NCBI GenBank assembly: GCA_028700795.1
Contig: JAQVRY010000025.1
Span: 2,690-9,183 of the forward strand
Source of the DNA: Tissierellia bacterium
Lineage (GTDB): Bacteria > Bacillota > Clostridia > Tissierellales > Sedimentibacteraceae
Direction: 5' to 3'
Length of the DNA: 6,494 bases
How positions within the stretch are numbered: position 1 is the stretch's first letter; every line of letters starts with the position of its first letter. A program made the translations under genes and the position numbers. Under the pieces are notes generated by a model. That model had not been told where the DNA came from, searched no databases, and was given only the letters and a program-made list of their open reading frames with translations. Positions 6,044 to 6,494 of this stretch are shown piece by piece.

Positions 6044-6231
6044 AGAAATTCGTCTTGATATATGAAAAGGTAAATTTGTAAGGAATTGGTAAACATTTTT
6101 TAATAATGACACCAAAAAATATAGTGTACACTCGAATAAATATAATGAAATAAATTAGCCCCCCTTGTAAAGAGTTATTTAATAAATCTTTACCCTGTAA
6201 AAATGATTTCTAATATAGAAATCATTTTTTT
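6044..6231 (+). ncRNA. Candidate small RNA between promoter 6009-6037 and terminator 6199-6231
   Basis: A promoter-like sequence and a strong intrinsic terminator bracket about 190 nt with no credible reading frame. Possible local structure includes TTGGT with ACCAA (within about 6085-6116), ATTTTTT with AAAAAAT around it, and GTAAAGA (6167-6173) with TCTTTAC (6187-6193), followed by the terminator hairpin. The 5' part GGTAAA near 6070 can also pair with TTTACC near 6189. I do not recognise it as 6S RNA, a riboswitch or another named family. It could equally be the end of the guaB transcript. Confidence 0.25.
6199..6231 (+). terminator. Rho-independent terminator
   Basis: AAAATGATTTCTA (6200-6212) pairs perfectly with TAGAAATCATTTT (6216-6228) around the loop ATA, and the T run covers 6225-6231. 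The stem is A/T-rich but 13 bp long. The A run on the other side makes it potentially bidirectional. It would end guaB read-through or the candidate small RNA, and it separates both from the B6-kinase gene. Confidence 0.8.
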
Positions 6232-6242
6232 GAATACTTCTC

Positions 6243-6357
6243 TGTCCCCTTTAAATTTAACAAACCTGTACCTTTTGAAAGTACAAGAATGAGTTTAATA
6301 TGTATGGGGACACACCTCTACTATGAGGCAAGTCTTTGCGGGCAGAGGAATGTCCCC
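6243..6357. repeat. Alternating GGGGACA/TGTCCCC inverted repeats with mutually exclusive hairpins
   Basis: Three matching arms occur: TGTCCCC (6243-6249), GGGGACA (6306-6312) and TGTCCCC (6351-6357). The central arm can pair with either neighbour, not both. The right-hand hairpin is the stronger: GGGGACA, a CA/AA internal loop, CCTCT (6315-6319) with AGAGG (6344-6348), and an inner GCAA (6328-6331) with TTGC (6336-6339) around GTCT. CCTC (6315-6318) can instead pair with GAGG (6325-6328). The left-hand pairing encloses a small hairpin TGTAC / GTACA (6267-6285). GGGGAC heads resemble the REP-like palindromes moved by IS200-related REP transposases, but no transposase is present here. A structured mRNA leader of the next gene is the alternative. 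Confidence 0.6.
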
Positions 6358-6358
6358 G

Positions 6359-6388
6359 AATTGGAGGGGATACATAATGTTCCCAATT
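6359..6388 (+). repeat. Second hairpin directly before the B6-kinase ribosome binding site
   Basis: AATTGG (6359-6364) pairs with CCAATT (6383-6388); inside, GA and ACA pair with TGT and TC around TAA, with AGGG and a T bulged. It starts one base after the preceding hairpin and ends 6 nt before the AAAGGA ribosome binding site. It lacks a T run, so it is not a terminator. It may be part of the same structured element. Confidence 0.45.
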
Positions 6389-6407
6389 ATACTGAAAGGA
6401 TAAAAAT

Positions 6408-6494
6408 ATGAAAGAAATTCCTAAAATTATGGCAATTCAAGATTTGTCAGGGGTTGGGAGATGCTCATTGACCGTGGTTATTCCAATTATGTCG
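6408..6494 (+). CDS. Pyridoxamine/pyridoxal kinase-like protein, N-terminal 29 codons (3' truncated by window edge)
   Basis: Only the first 29 residues are present, open to the window edge. AIQDLSGVGRCSLTVVIPIMS matches the start of the clostridial pyridoxamine kinase group within the PfkB/ribokinase superfamily, whose N-terminal strand and DLSGxGRCSL loop form part of the substrate site. Such enzymes phosphorylate pyridoxal, pyridoxine or pyridoxamine with ATP in vitamin B6 salvage. AAAGGA (6395-6400) lies 7 nt before the ATG. No strong promoter is visible after the terminator at 6199-6231; the best candidate is TTGAAA (6275-6280) with a poor -10 at 6299-6304. The hairpin cluster at 6243-6388 would then form part or all of its leader. 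Relation to thiamine-type HMP kinases cannot be excluded from so short a piece. Confidence 0.8.
   Translation, partial: MKEIPKIMAIQDLSGVGRCSLTVVIPIMS

Larger units (their letters stand above)
5952..6407. other. 456-bp intergenic region with several signals but no gene
   Basis: No credible protein gene lies between guaB and the B6-kinase gene. The longest initiating frame examined, at 6106, encodes 15 residues without a ribosome binding site. The region holds an inverted repeat CGAATTTC (5970-5977) / GAAATTCG (6045-6052) around a promoter-like sequence, a further inverted repeat at 6167-6193, a run of six C at 6159-6164, a strong terminator at 6199-6231, and a cluster of hairpins at 6243-6388. 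The guaB transcript may extend to the terminator at 6199 as a long 3' untranslated region. Confidence 0.7.

Noticed and set aside
6106..6153. 15-codon frame within the intergenic region after guaB
   Set aside because: The nearest AAGGA is about 20 nt upstream, and the peptide is short and featureless.
6243..6400. TPP or tetrahydrofolate riboswitch before the kinase gene
   Set aside because: The conserved core sequences of those classes are not present, so no known class is claimed.

Overview
The window is AT-rich DNA with strong AGGAGG-type ribosome binding sites, sigma-A-like promoters, a tRNA gene without an encoded CCA end, and protein sequences typical of low-GC anaerobic Firmicutes (Clostridia or Tissierellia). 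The genus cannot be fixed from the sequence. Most of it is ordinary chromosomal housekeeping. No prophage, insertion sequence, CRISPR array or defence cluster is visible. The unexplained material lies in the intergenic DNA, above all in the 456 bp between guaB and the last gene.

Layout, left to right. Bases 1-107 are the 3' end of an unrecognised gene. A small interspersed hairpin repeat (103-152) separates it from a 353-residue flavodoxin-fold protein (163-1224) with a four-cysteine cluster. A tRNA-Pro(GGG) gene faces it on the minus strand (1269-1342), with a very good promoter (1355-1383). Diverging from the tRNA is a small acidic DUF1292 protein with a cysteine-rich N-terminus (1490-1885). 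It ends at a perfect 28-bp palindrome that also contains the stop codon of the convergent marR-type regulator gene (1912-2370, minus). That regulator is the second gene of a tight ftsH-marR operon (ftsH 2379-4196, minus). Across a 264-bp divergent intergenic region lies guaB (4461-5951, plus), encoding IMP dehydrogenase. The window ends in the first 29 codons of a pyridoxamine-kinase-like gene (6408-6494, plus).

How the parts relate. FtsH is a membrane AAA+ zinc protease, and the MarR-like regulator is probably translationally coupled to it, so the pair likely forms a regulated proteolysis module. guaB makes XMP for guanine nucleotide synthesis. The terminal gene belongs to vitamin B6 salvage. 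The other genes show no shared pathway.

Main points for a second look: (1) GuaB closely resembles, from memory, the unusual IMP dehydrogenase of the protist Tritrichomonas foetus, down to the residue numbers of the active site; (2) the leader of the B6-kinase gene holds three copies of a GGGGACA/TGTCCCC arm that can form mutually exclusive hairpins, suggesting a REP-type repeat or a conformational RNA switch; (3) a promoter and a strong terminator bracket about 190 bp of non-coding DNA after guaB, a candidate small RNA. No computation or database search was possible, so family assignments rest on motif recognition.
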